A stretch of DNA of 64,000 bases. Source: Flavobacteriales bacterium (GTDB lineage Bacteria; Bacteroidota; Bacteroidia; Flavobacteriales_E; Vicingaceae). Position numbers and translations under genes: made by a program. Positions within the stretch are counted from its first letter, which is position 1, and each line of letters starts with the position of its first letter. The stretch lies in assembly GCA_905339165.1 (NCBI GenBank), contig CAJPFH010000012.1, forward strand, positions 123,549-187,548, in the 5' to 3' direction. Of this stretch, positions 8,291-16,883 are shown in pieces. The notes under the pieces are model-generated. The model was not told where the DNA came from, made no database searches, and saw only the letters and a program-made list of their open reading frames with translations.

Positions 8291-9277
8291 TTGGAATTTA
8301 GAACTCAAATATTACCCAAAGAATTAAAGCATAAAATAAATTATCAAAAACCTTGTGTTTCTATTGGCTCGTGTTTTGCAACCAATATGGGCGAAAAACT
8401 GCTTGCTTCAAAATTTAATATTCTTATAAATCCTTTTGGCATCATTTATAACCCTGTATCTATTGCAAATACTATTATTCGCTCTACTCAGTGCCAATAT
8501 TACAACGAACAGGAGTTAATCTATTTTAATCATAAATTTATTAGCTTAGATCATCATGGAGAATATTCTTCAGCAGATAAAAGCGATTGTTTAGAAAAAA
8601 TTAATTCTGCTATTTTAAAAACCAATACTGCATTAAAAAATGCATCGCATCTTTTTATAACTCTTGGAACAGCTTGGATTTATAAGCATCTTCAACAAAA
8701 CAAAGTGGCAGCTAACTGTCATAAGATTCCTCAAAAAGAATTCGAAAAAACAATGCTCTCTTCAGAAGAAATTATAGGTGAATTACAGAAAGCTATTTAT
8801 GAATGCAGAAAAATAAACAACTCTATCAATATTGTTTTTACTCTCAGTCCGGTGAGGCATCTTAATGATGGCTTTGTAGAAAATCAACTCAGCAAGTCTA
8901 TTCTTCATTTTGCTATTCAGCAAATAATTAGAGAGGCAGACGATTGCCATTACTTTCCTGCATACGAAATAATGATGGACGATTTGCGAGATTACCGCTT
9001 CTATAAAGAAGATATGCTACACCCAAATGAAACCGCAATACAATATATTTGGGAAAAATTTTGTCAGGCCTCTATAGAAAAAAAATCACTAGCCTTACTT
9101 CCTAAAATTGAAGAAATAAGAAAAGCATTACAACATCTGCCTTTTTCCCAACATAGTGAAGAGTATAAAAAATTTGCACTTACCTCCTTGCAAAAAATTG
9201 AACTTGTAAAAAAAGATTTTCCCGAAATTTGTTTTGAACGTGAAACCACTTTTTTTGAGGAAAAGATAAAAGGCTAA
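8291..9277 (+). CDS. GSCFA domain protein
   Basis: 328 residues with the family signature GSCFA at residues 26-30 (VSIGSCFATNMGEKL) and the following NPFGIIYNP, both hallmarks of the GSCFA family (PF08885). Members resemble SGNH/GDSL-type hydrolases; a later D-x-x-H-like segment, DMLHPNETAIQYIW, fits the catalytic block of such folds. Substrate unknown, and no signal peptide. The start is a TTG placed immediately after the previous stop; no better codon exists upstream of the GSCFA motif. The stop interlocks with that of the convergent glycosyltransferase (4-base overlap). Confidence 0.85.
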   Translation: MEFRTQILPKELKHKINYQKPCVSIGSCFATNMGEKLLASKFNILINPFGIIYNPVSIANTIIRSTQCQYYNEQELIYFNHKFISLDHHGEYSSADKSDCLEKINSAILKTNTALKNASHLFITLGTAWIYKHLQQNKVAANCHKIPQKEFEKTMLSSEEIIGELQKAIYECRKINNSINIVFTLSPVRHLNDGFVENQLSKSILHFAIQQIIREADDCHYFPAYEIMMDDLRDYRFYKEDMLHPNETAIQYIWEKFCQASIEKKSLALLPKIEEIRKALQHLPFSQHSEEYKKFALTSLQKIELVKKDFPEICFERETTFFEEKIKG

Positions 9278-10347
9278 ATACTTCTAAGCCATTCGTTTAT
9301 TACTTGCTTGTATTGTTCGCTATCTTTGAATTTTACGCCTTTGTAATGCTCTCCGTATTTTAATACATCGGCCAAATTAAACTCGACCTGAGGCATAGAA
9401 AAGTAATGCCCCTTTTCTTTATGGAATGCAGCTAAATATTCTTGTTCTGTTTGGCCCGGTGTAGGTACCAGCACCGCCTTATTTTCTGTACACGCTAAAT
9501 CCATTAATGTAGAATACCCTGAACGGCATACCACTATTTTAGATGAATTTAAAATCTCTAAAAAGGGCTGAACGGAGAGGTGCGAATAAAAAATAACGTG
9601 ATTTCCATTCTGTACTTCGAGAGGTTTATTCTCTATTCCCCGAACAATAACACATTTTAACTGGGGGAAATTATTTAGTTGGTTAAGCACTATTGATTCA
9701 AAAATGGTTCGCTGAGGTTCTGGTCCAGAAATAATGGCACATACATCGTATTTTAGCACCTTTTCTTGATTTTGTAATTCTGCAAAACGAGAGAGTATGC
9801 CAATGTATTTTACATTTGTTACCTGTTTTGAAAAATACGATAGTGTGCCCGAAAGATTAATTGTGTCAGGGTCGTCAGGCACCCATACTTCGTTGTATTT
9901 TTTTATAAAAAAAGAATTTATGCTATTTATAATTCCTGAAGCAAAAGGTGCTTGAATATTTAGTTGATGGGTAATAAAAACCGAGGGCACTTTATTGTTC
10001 CACATGCCATAACAACTATCAGAAATAACTGCCTCCACATTATGTTTTTTCAAAAAATCTTTTAGCCACTTATGTTCCTGATAAATGGCTTTTATAATTT
10101 TAGGGATCTGTCCTATTATGGAAAACATCATGTTTCCATTATGTGGATATTTTACGTTATACGAAGGGGTAATGTGCAAAGGCAACTCTGGAAATTCAGT
10201 TCTGAGTAATTCTGCTGCTTTACCCGAAGAAGCAAGGTAGATGTTACAGTTTTGCCGGATGAGATAACGAATAATTGGAATACAGCGCGAAGCGTGACCT
10301 ATGCCCCAATTGAGCGATGCAACTAAGATAATTTTACTCTTTAGCAA
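9274..10347 (-). CDS. MurG-like (GT28-type) glycosyltransferase
   Basis: 357 residues, no signal peptide. The N-terminus SLNWGIGHASRCIPIIRYL is the acceptor-side loop of GT-B fold enzymes of the MurG/GT28 type. The C-terminal donor half holds VVCRSGYSTLMDLACTENKAVLVPTPGQTEQEYLA, equivalent to the MurG nucleotide-sugar-binding GxxT...P..Q.EQ block. It should transfer a sugar from a nucleotide donor to a lipid or envelope acceptor at the cytoplasmic face; the substrates cannot be read from sequence. It is not MurG itself, because the hallmark MurG acceptor motifs are absent and the gene lies away from the dcw cluster. The start is a TTG at 10347. Confidence 0.8.
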   Translation of the reverse strand: MLKSKIILVASLNWGIGHASRCIPIIRYLIRQNCNIYLASSGKAAELLRTEFPELPLHITPSYNVKYPHNGNMMFSIIGQIPKIIKAIYQEHKWLKDFLKKHNVEAVISDSCYGMWNNKVPSVFITHQLNIQAPFASGIINSINSFFIKKYNEVWVPDDPDTINLSGTLSYFSKQVTNVKYIGILSRFAELQNQEKVLKYDVCAIISGPEPQRTIFESIVLNQLNNFPQLKCVIVRGIENKPLEVQNGNHVIFYSHLSVQPFLEILNSSKIVVCRSGYSTLMDLACTENKAVLVPTPGQTEQEYLAAFHKEKGHYFSMPQVEFNLADVLKYGEHYKGVKFKDSEQYKQVINEWLRSI

Positions 10348-10418
10348 TTGACTCGGCTTATCATTGCGAATTTAATACTTGTTTCCCTAGTTTAAGTAAT
10401 CGTCATTTTTATAATCAA

Positions 10419-11969
10419 CTAAAACTTTATTTCTTCCTCATTTGCATCAAAGAAAGAATACTTAAGCATTCCGTAAGATGCAGAAGAAACAATATTTATT
10501 TTGCACTTATATTTTTTTTGCCATTTCCAGCGTATGGAAAAAATACCCTTTCTGAGATAAGCCTCAATAAAAGGGTGAACATGCAATGCTACTTTTTTAA
10601 GATTTAACTGCGATGTAATGTAACGCAAATGATTTTCTATTTCATTTTCTAACAGTATAGAGGCTTGAGACTGTCCTGTTCCATCACAAGAAGGGCATTT
10701 CTCTGTGGTATTTACTTCCATTTCCGGTCTCACACGCTGACGTGTAATTTGTATAAGACCAAATTTGCTGGGAGGAAGAATGGAGTGCTTTGCCCTGTCG
10801 CTCTTCATTACTTCTTTCATTCTCTGAAAAAGTTGTTCGCGATGTGCCTCTTCTTTCATATCAATAAAATCAACCACAATAATCCCACCCATATCTCTAA
10901 GGCGAAGTTGACGGGCAATTTCCTCAGCCGCTTCCATGTTTACCTCAAAAGCATTTTGCTCTTGCCCGGCTCCCGATTTTGAACGGTATCCACTATTTAC
11001 ATCTATTACGTGCAATGCCTCGGTATGCTCTATAATTAAATAAGCTCCGGTTTTTAGTGTAACTGTTTTTCCGAAAAGGGCTTTGATTTGCTTCTCCACT
11101 CCATATTGGTCGAATACAGGTGTTTTTCCTTTATATATTTTAGCTATATTTTCTTTATCGGGGGCAATATTTTTTAAATATTTTTTTACTTCGTTGTAGA
11201 TGGCTTCATCGTTAACTACAATACTATTAAACTTAGGACTTAATAAATCGCGTAGAATTGCTGAAGCTCTATTTAATTCGCCTAAGACTTTAAATGGAGG
11301 CTTGTTGCCCGGAATGTTCTTTACCATTTCTTTCCACTTAGAAAGAATATCACTCAAATCAGATTCCAACTCCGCTAAACTTTTGTTTTCGGCCACTGTG
11401 CGAATGATAACTCCAAAACCTTTTGGTTTTATTCCCTGAAGCAATTTAATTAATCGGTCTCTTTCTTCGCCCGATTTTATTTTCTGTGAAACAGAAACCC
11501 TTGAAGCAAATGGCACTAACACTATGTATCTTCCGGGAATAGAAATTTCTGAGGTAAGCCTTGGCCCTTTGGAAGAAATAGGCTCTTTGGCTATTTGCAC
11601 CAATATTTGTTGCCCAGAAGAAACAATTTGATTTATTTTCCCGTTTTTCTCAATATCGGCTTCCAACTGAAAGTTGGTAAGATTTGATGTTGGGGTTTGT
11701 GAGGAGATGGTATTCTTCAGAAACTTAGCTAAAGAATTATACTGAGGACCCAAATCCAAATAGTGTAAAAAAGCATCTTTTTCATAACCCACATCAACAA
11801 AAACTGCATTCAATCCTGGCATTACTTTTTTTACTTTACCCAAGTATATATCGCCAACTGTGTAGTTGTTATTGGTTCTTTCTCGGTGTAACTCTACTAG
11901 TTGCTTATCGTGCAACAAGCCGATTACAACTTCAGATGCTGAAGAATCTATGATGAGATCTACGCTCAT
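10419..11969 (-). CDS. rng: Ribonuclease G/E family endoribonuclease
   Basis: 516 residues. It begins with RNase G-like MSVDLIIDSSASEVVIGLL, followed by an S1 RNA-binding domain (about residues 38-130, GDIYLGKVKKVMPGLNAVFVDVG) that includes an insertion typical of Bacteroidota. The DNase I-like catalytic core carries Asp residues in LHVIDVNSG and IIVVDFIDM. The Zn-link CPSCDGTG follows near residue 430. There is no long disordered degradosome tail, so it is RNase G-like rather than RNase E-like. It acts on 16S and 5S rRNA maturation and mRNA turnover. The tiny basic protein lies 91 bases upstream on the same strand, and the TPR and HU genes lie further upstream. Confidence 0.93.
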   Translation of the reverse strand: MSVDLIIDSSASEVVIGLLHDKQLVELHRERTNNNYTVGDIYLGKVKKVMPGLNAVFVDVGYEKDAFLHYLDLGPQYNSLAKFLKNTISSQTPTSNLTNFQLEADIEKNGKINQIVSSGQQILVQIAKEPISSKGPRLTSEISIPGRYIVLVPFASRVSVSQKIKSGEERDRLIKLLQGIKPKGFGVIIRTVAENKSLAELESDLSDILSKWKEMVKNIPGNKPPFKVLGELNRASAILRDLLSPKFNSIVVNDEAIYNEVKKYLKNIAPDKENIAKIYKGKTPVFDQYGVEKQIKALFGKTVTLKTGAYLIIEHTEALHVIDVNSGYRSKSGAGQEQNAFEVNMEAAEEIARQLRLRDMGGIIVVDFIDMKEEAHREQLFQRMKEVMKSDRAKHSILPPSKFGLIQITRQRVRPEMEVNTTEKCPSCDGTGQSQASILLENEIENHLRYITSQLNLKKVALHVHPFIEAYLRKGIFSIRWKWQKKYKCKINIVSSASYGMLKYSFFDANEEEIKF

Positions 11970-12060
11970 ACATACGCCTTTCTTTTAAAAAATAGGATAA
12001 ATAACAACGACACGAAAAACGAGTGGTTTCCATGTGTTGATGAATCTTTAAAGAACAATG

Positions 12061-12156
12061 CTATTTGTTCTTTTTCTTATGTCTGTTTTTTCTAAGACGT
12101 TTTTTACGCTTGTGCGTAGCCATTTTATGTCTTTTTCTTTTCTTTCCGCAAGGCAT
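12061..12156 (-). CDS. 31-residue highly basic protein upstream of rng
   Basis: From the ATG at 12156 the reading is MPCGKKRKRHKMATHKRKK, then RLRKNRHKKKNK and a TAG stop. More than half the residues are Lys, Arg or His, with no acidic residue, which is typical of small ribosomal or rRNA-binding proteins. I recall very similar short proteins beside rng in many Bacteroidota. A small extra large-subunit protein (bL38) has been described in the Flavobacterium johnsoniae ribosome; whether this is that protein cannot be decided from sequence alone. It sits between the TPR gene (11 bases upstream) and rng. An internal Met12 is an alternative start. Confidence 0.75.
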   Translation of the reverse strand: MPCGKKRKRHKMATHKRKKRLRKNRHKKKNK

Positions 12157-12167
12157 ATTTTTTAGTT

Positions 12168-13016
12168 TTAATGTTTATGTTCGGTTAATTCCGTTATATA
12201 ATTTTCAATTTGTTCTTTTATCGTTTCGTCAGAAACAAATGCTCTGTAATTCTTTAATGCCCTTATAGTAGCAGAAGTATCGGCTAAACTTAAATAAGCA
12301 TCGGCCATATAAATATATGCTTCTGCATAGGTGCTATCAATTTGCAAAATAGTTTTAAAGCGTTCTAATGCTTTTTCGTATTGGGCAGATTGAATAGCAA
12401 AGTAACCCAAATTAAAAAGAGCATTTATGTTTTTAGGGTCTTTATCAAGAACCTGTTGTAACATTAACACTCCTTCCATAGGGGCTTTACCAAGGTAAGA
12501 GGCTCCTTCAATAAAACATACTCCTATGCTTGTTTTTGCACTTAGGTTTGCAGAATCCATTTCAAGAATTTTTTGGTAGCAATAAATTGCTTTATCCAAG
12601 GTATATTCTTTATTTTCATTCACAAATCGAAAGGCAGCAAAATAAGCATCACCCGCTTTAAACCAGGATTTTTCGTTGTTGCGAATGGAGGCCGATTGTT
12701 CAAAATAGTAGGCTACAATAGTAGGCCAATTGAAAGCTTTCCATACGTTTGCCAACGAATCATTTAACAAGGAACGGAGCGAATCGTTTTTTTCACGTGC
12801 TATACTTTCTTTTAAATGATCTATAACGCGTTTATTATTTTCACTCAGTTGAGTAAATGCATCGTTATAAATTTTTTCGAAAGAGAATATCTTTTCGCTC
12901 ACACCCTCTTTGGTTACAAGAGGATGATTTGCTTTTCGAGGTAACAATACTATAAGAACGACAAGTACTAAGGCCGCCAAAACAGCCAATAGCTGAGGCT
13001 TAGTAAGCTTCAGCAT
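12168..13016 (-). CDS. Membrane-anchored tetratricopeptide repeat protein
   Basis: 282 residues. A single N-terminal membrane helix (about residues 8-25, rich in Leu/Val) is followed by an alpha-helical domain. Clear TPR units lie at about 135-250, for example AIYCYQKILEMDSANLSAKTSIGVCF, NALFNLGYFAIQSAQYEKALERF and AEAYIYMADAYLSLADTSATI. It is probably anchored in the inner membrane with the TPRs in the periplasm and serves as a protein-protein scaffold. It lies 6 bases downstream of HU and just upstream of the small basic protein and rng, so all four may share a transcript. Partner unknown. Confidence 0.85.
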   Translation of the reverse strand: MLKLTKPQLLAVLAALVLVVLIVLLPRKANHPLVTKEGVSEKIFSFEKIYNDAFTQLSENNKRVIDHLKESIAREKNDSLRSLLNDSLANVWKAFNWPTIVAYYFEQSASIRNNEKSWFKAGDAYFAAFRFVNENKEYTLDKAIYCYQKILEMDSANLSAKTSIGVCFIEGASYLGKAPMEGVLMLQQVLDKDPKNINALFNLGYFAIQSAQYEKALERFKTILQIDSTYAEAYIYMADAYLSLADTSATIRALKNYRAFVSDETIKEQIENYITELTEHKH

Positions 13017-13022
13017 TTTTTA

Positions 13023-13313
13023 TTATTTAACGGGCACATTCCTTTTAACCCTATCCATAAAAGTTTTAGCAGGCTTAAACGCAGGAATATAGTGTGCCGG
13101 AATAATAATGGTTGTATTTTTAGAAATATTTCTGCCGGTTTTTTGGGCTCTTTTTTTAACGATAAAACTACCAAACCCTCTCAAGTACACATTATTGCCT
13201 TTTTCGAGCGATTGGCGAACCACTTTCATAAATTCTTCCACAGTGGCCTGAGCTGCAATCTTTTCAATACCGGTTCTTTCAGAAATTTCGTTTACAATGT
13301 CTGCCTTAGTCAT
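13023..13313 (-). CDS. HU-family DNA-binding protein
   Basis: 96 residues, the full length of HU/IHF proteins. It begins MTKADIVNEISERTGI, has the beta-arm core GNNVYLRGFGSFIVKKRAQKTGRNISK and ends with NVPVK. The DNA-intercalating IPAHYIPAFKPAKTF segment matches the IPA..VPxFKP pattern. HU bends and compacts DNA in the nucleoid. Unusually for Bacteroidota, the start is preceded by a near-perfect Shine-Dalgarno sequence. It is the first gene of a likely HU-TPR-basic protein-rng unit and is divergent from mutY. Confidence 0.93.
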   Translation of the reverse strand: MTKADIVNEISERTGIEKIAAQATVEEFMKVVRQSLEKGNNVYLRGFGSFIVKKRAQKTGRNISKNTTIIIPAHYIPAFKPAKTFMDRVKRNVPVK

Positions 13314-13321
13314 TTTGTTTT

Positions 13322-13326
13322 CCTCC
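13322..13326 (-). promoter_or_regulatory. Strong Shine-Dalgarno sequence for HU
   Basis: On the minus strand the leader contains AAAAAGGAGGAAAACAAA directly before the ATG; the GGAGG core lies 8 bases from the start codon. Most genes in this window have no such sequence. Confidence 0.75.
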
Positions 13327-13383
13327 TTTTTAAATTTATGGTTTTAACTGTTTATATTTCAATAAATTAATTTATAAAGGCTG

Positions 13384-13415
13384 CAAATATATGATTTTAA
13401 ACTACAACTAGTCAA
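13384..13415 (-). promoter_or_regulatory. Bacteroidota-type promoter for HU
   Basis: On the minus strand, TTG (13415-13413), a 21-base spacer, then TATATTTG (13391-13384), an exact match to the consensus. The predicted transcript would have a leader of about 60 bases carrying the strong ribosome binding site. Confidence 0.6.
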
Positions 13416-13462
13416 GCATTTGAAAGGATTTTCTGCTGATTTTTGCCGAATGCGTAAATATT

Positions 13463-14530
13463 ATGGATTTCTCTGCTAAAATCATCGATTGGTATAAAGT
13501 GCATAAAAGAGATTTGCCGTGGCGAAACACTAACAATCCTTATTTGGTTTGGCTTTCCGAAATTATTCTTCAACAAACTCGCGTAAATCAGGGATTAAAC
13601 TATTATTTGACATTTAAAAAGGAGTTTCCTTCTCTTCAAAAGTTTGCAATGGCTAAAGAAGATAAGATATTAAAGTGTTGGGAGGGCTTAGGCTATTATT
13701 CAAGAGCAAGAAACATGCACCATACGGCTAAACATATTGTAAAACATTGTAAAGGCCGGTTTCCAGAAAAATATAATGAATTAATAAGATTAAAAGGAAT
13801 AGGTCCGTACACTGCAGCTGCTATAGCCTCCTTTTGTTTTAATGAGCCTTTTGCTGTTGTAGATGGCAATGTGATACGTGTATTGTCTCGCTATTTAGGC
13901 ATAAACCAATCGTTCTATTCGGCAACAGGGAAAAAAGAATTTGAAAAAGTTGCTGCTCTTTTGCTGAATAAATCAAATCCCGCCATACACAATCAGGCTA
14001 TTATGGAATTTGGAGCTTTACAATGTATACCGCAAAATCCAAGCTGTCATCAATGTATTTTAAACGAAACTTGTTACGCCCTAAAGAACAATAAGGTGAA
14101 AGAGCTTCCTCTAAGAAAAGAAAAAAAAGAGAGTAAAACAAAGTATTTTAACTACATCATTATACATAATAAGAACAAGGTATTTATACACCAAAGAACC
14201 GGAAAAGGGATATGGGAAAACCTTTATGAGTTTCCACTTATTGAGGAAAACAAGAAATGGACATCTGAAATGCAACTATTAGGTAAAATAAAGCAACGTT
14301 TTAAAACCGACACAGTTTCCCTTTTAAACCACCCGATTGAAATAACGCATATCTTATCTCACCAACGAATAAAAATTAAATTCTATCATGTGCAATTATC
14401 CGACTATTCTTTTATGAAAAAAAACTACGAATTGGTTAACACTAATATGTTAAAAGAGTATGCTCTGCCAATTGTAATAAGAAAATACATAAACTCTATT
14501 TCAATTTTCGGGGAAAAGAAAATTATTTAA
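13463..14530 (+). CDS. mutY: A/G-specific adenine glycosylase MutY
   Basis: 355 residues. The glycosylase domain carries catalytic Glu33 in WLSEIILQQTRV, the helix-hairpin-helix LKGIGPYTAAAIASF and catalytic Asp134 in VVDGNVIRVLSR. A [4Fe-4S] cluster site follows with Cys188, Cys195, Cys198 and Cys204 (C-x6-C-x2-C-x5-C). The C-terminal Nudix-like domain (about 225-345, GKGIWENLYEFPL) recognises 8-oxoguanine. The enzyme removes adenine mispaired with 8-oxoG. It is the first gene of the mutY-ssb-gldE-gldD arrangement widespread in Bacteroidota. Confidence 0.95.
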   Translation: MDFSAKIIDWYKVHKRDLPWRNTNNPYLVWLSEIILQQTRVNQGLNYYLTFKKEFPSLQKFAMAKEDKILKCWEGLGYYSRARNMHHTAKHIVKHCKGRFPEKYNELIRLKGIGPYTAAAIASFCFNEPFAVVDGNVIRVLSRYLGINQSFYSATGKKEFEKVAALLLNKSNPAIHNQAIMEFGALQCIPQNPSCHQCILNETCYALKNNKVKELPLRKEKKESKTKYFNYIIIHNKNKVFIHQRTGKGIWENLYEFPLIEENKKWTSEMQLLGKIKQRFKTDTVSLLNHPIEITHILSHQRIKIKFYHVQLSDYSFMKKNYELVNTNMLKEYALPIVIRKYINSISIFGEKKII

Positions 14531-14552
14531 TTTTAAAATTGGTTTTAAAGGT

Positions 14553-14560
14553 TATATTTG
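14553..14560 (+). promoter_or_regulatory. Candidate -7 box for ssb
   Basis: TATATTTG matches TAnnTTTG, 15 bases before the ssb ATG at 14576. The nearest upstream TTG is only 11 bases away, so the -33 element is not convincing. Confidence 0.35.
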
Positions 14561-14575
14561 TGTAAAAAAAAGAGC

Positions 14576-14941
14576 ATGGCTACCTTAAATAAAGTAATGT
14601 TAATTGGCAATTTAGGAAAAGACCCCGAAGTTCGTTATTTAGAAGGGGGAACAGCTATTGCAAAATTCCCCTTGGCCACAAAAGAAGTTTTTACCGATAA
14701 AAACGGGCAAAAAAATGAACATACCGACTGGCACCACATTGTAATGTGGAAAAATTTAGCAGAACGTGCAGAAAAAGTGTTGAAAAAAGGAAAACAAATT
14801 TATGTTGAAGGAAAAATAAGAAGCCGCTCATGGGAAGACAAAGAGGGCAATACACGATATATTACCGAAATTATAGCCGATAATTTTATTATGCTCGGCA
14901 AAAAAGAAGATGCTGAGACAGAATCTCAAAGTGATTCTTAA
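14576..14941 (+). CDS. ssb: Single-stranded DNA-binding protein
   Basis: 121 residues from the ATG at 14576, beginning MATLNKVMLIGNLGKDPEVRY, the standard SSB N-terminus. The OB fold continues with HTDWHHIVMWKNLAERAEKVLKKG and IYVEGKIRSRSWEDKEGNTRY. The disordered tail is very short and ends ETESQSDS, without the DDDIPF-like acidic tip through which SSB recruits partners in many bacteria. An upstream in-frame TTG (14558) would overlap the predicted promoter box, so it is not chosen. The position between mutY and gldE is conserved in the phylum. Confidence 0.93.
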   Translation: MATLNKVMLIGNLGKDPEVRYLEGGTAIAKFPLATKEVFTDKNGQKNEHTDWHHIVMWKNLAERAEKVLKKGKQIYVEGKIRSRSWEDKEGNTRYITEIIADNFIMLGKKEDAETESQSDS

Positions 14942-14967
14942 ATATAGTTGAACCAAATTATACAAAG

Positions 14968-16308
14968 TTGGACGATCCCTTACCGAGTTTCTTTATAAAT
15001 AGTACCCCTTTACAAATTACATTTTTACAACCCACCCTTGCATGGTATGTTGTATGTGTGGTCATGTTGATGCTTTTAGCCGTTTCAGCCATGATTTCTG
15101 CATCAGAGGTTGCATTTTTTTCCATTACACCTACACAAAAAAATTTCTTTTCGGAAAGCAAAAGTAAAATTCACAAAACCATTCTTAAACTAATAGAAAA
15201 ACCCAAAACTCTTTTAGCTACTATTTTAATAGCCAATAATTTTGTAAATGTTGCCATTATTATCCTTTCTACCATTGTAATAAACGGAATTGCCGATTTT
15301 AGCCATCATACAACACTTCATTTCATTATTCAAGTATTTGCCGTTACCTCTCTGCTCTTACTATTCGGAGAAATTATTCCTAAAATATATGCTACTAAAG
15401 ACAACCAAAAAGTTGTAGAACTGCTTGCTTACCCCCTTCAATACTTCATTATTTTGTTTTATCCCTTTAGTTTTATTTTGGTAAAATCTACAAATATTAT
15501 AGACAAACGCATAAAAAGAAAAGGACATAATATATCGGTAGATGAGCTATCACATGCTTTAGAACTAAACCCCGAAATTGCCTCATCAGAAGACGAGCAC
15601 AAAATTTTACAGGGTATCGTAAAATTTGGCGATACCAATGTACGGCAAGTGATGAAATACAGAACCGATGTATCAGCGATAGAATACCATTCTACTTTCG
15701 ATAAAGTGCTATCGTGCATTCTCGATTGCGGATATTCGAGGCTACCCGTTTTTTCGGAAAATTTAGACACCATTAAAGGTATTCTATATATAAAAGATAT
15801 TCTTCCTTTTTTAGATGAAAATAATCATTTTGATTGGCAAAGGCTCATTCGACACGCTTTTTTTGTACCCGAAAATAAAAAGTTAGACGACTTGCTGAAA
15901 GATTTTCAAAGTCGTAAAATGCACATGGCTATTGTTGTAGACGAATACGGAGGCACTTCGGGCATTGTTACACTAGAAGATGTGCTGGAAGAAATTGTAG
16001 GAGATATTAGCGATGAATTTGATGACGAAGATATTTCTTACTCAAAACTAGATGAGAACACCTTTATTTTTGAAGGCAAAATAACCCTAAACGATTTTTA
16101 CAGAATTTTTGAAATAGAAGAACACCGGAATCTTTTCGAAGAAAGAAAAGGAGAATCAGATACCTTGGCCGGACTTATTATAGAACTGGCCGGAAAAATT
16201 CCGCACAAAAACGAAAAAATAAAACTAAACGGATATACCTTTATCATCGAAGCATCCGATAGAAGAAAAGTAAAAAGAATTAAAGTTTCTAAAATAAATG
16301 AAAATTAA
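14968..16308 (+). CDS. gldE: Gliding motility-associated protein GldE (CNNM/CorC family)
   Basis: 446 residues. Three or four membrane helices occupy about 25-190 (CNNM/DUF21 domain, with ISASEVAFFSITPTQ and LLLFGEIIPKIYATK). A pair of CBS domains follows (about 225-350, QVMKYRTDVSAIE, GILYIKDILPFL, IVVDEYGGTSGIVTLEDVLEEIVGDI), then the CorC/HlyC C-terminal domain (about 370-440). Genetic work in Flavobacterium links GldE to gliding and T9SS function together with GldD. The start is TTG; the reading MDDPLPSFF resembles GldE N-termini. gldD starts 11 bases inside its end, supporting the assignment. Confidence 0.92.
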   Translation: MDDPLPSFFINSTPLQITFLQPTLAWYVVCVVMLMLLAVSAMISASEVAFFSITPTQKNFFSESKSKIHKTILKLIEKPKTLLATILIANNFVNVAIIILSTIVINGIADFSHHTTLHFIIQVFAVTSLLLLFGEIIPKIYATKDNQKVVELLAYPLQYFIILFYPFSFILVKSTNIIDKRIKRKGHNISVDELSHALELNPEIASSEDEHKILQGIVKFGDTNVRQVMKYRTDVSAIEYHSTFDKVLSCILDCGYSRLPVFSENLDTIKGILYIKDILPFLDENNHFDWQRLIRHAFFVPENKKLDDLLKDFQSRKMHMAIVVDEYGGTSGIVTLEDVLEEIVGDISDEFDDEDISYSKLDENTFIFEGKITLNDFYRIFEIEEHRNLFEERKGESDTLAGLIIELAGKIPHKNEKIKLNGYTFIIEASDRRKVKRIKVSKINEN

Positions 16309-16879
16309 AAGTCCTTATTTTATTCCGTTTTTTTGTATAACAGCCGTTGTTCTTTCGTGCGGAGAAAATACCCATTACATTCCAAAACCCAAGGGGTATT
16401 TCAGAATAGAACTACCCGAAAAAAACTACCAAACATACCATTCAGGTTGCCCGTTTATATTTCAATATCCTACATATGCCACTCCAGTAGAAAGAAACAA
16501 TGCAGAATACCCCTGTTGGATAAATCTAGAATTTTTAAAATGCAACGCCACCCTGCATTTAAGCTATAAAAACATCCAAAACGATTTGGAAAAATGTACC
16601 GAGGATTCGCGAACGCTAGCTTATAAACACACCTATAAAGCCACCGACATTATAGAACAAACCATTTCCGAACCGGAACAAAAAAAATTCGGAATCCTTT
16701 ACACCATTAAGGGAAATGTTGCTTCTTCGCTTCAATTTCATATAACCGACAGCACTCAACATTTTCTAAGGGGTTCTCTTTATTTTAATACCGTTCCAAA
16801 TGCCGATAGCATTACTCCTGTTTTGCAATTTATAGAAGAGGATATTTACCATTTTATAGAAACATTTAACTGGAAATAA
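16298..16879 (+). CDS. gldD: Gliding motility lipoprotein GldD
   Basis: 193 residues with a lipoprotein signal peptide ending VVLSC (Cys21). The conserved GldD opening YIPKPKGYFRIELPEK follows directly, then CPFIFQYPTYATP. GldD is needed for gliding and T9SS secretion in Flavobacterium johnsoniae; its biochemical role is not settled. The start overlaps the gldE coding region by 11 bases, indicating coupled translation. It should be anchored to a membrane facing the periplasm. Confidence 0.93.
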   Translation: MKIKSPYFIPFFCITAVVLSCGENTHYIPKPKGYFRIELPEKNYQTYHSGCPFIFQYPTYATPVERNNAEYPCWINLEFLKCNATLHLSYKNIQNDLEKCTEDSRTLAYKHTYKATDIIEQTISEPEQKKFGILYTIKGNVASSLQFHITDSTQHFLRGSLYFNTVPNADSITPVLQFIEEDIYHFIETFNWK

Positions 16880-16883
16880 TTTC

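Noticed and set aside
12065..12268. Plus-strand open frame of 67 codons
   Set aside because: It is the complement of the small basic protein and the TPR gene end; its Phe/Leu-rich product is an artefact of Lys/Arg codons on the other strand.
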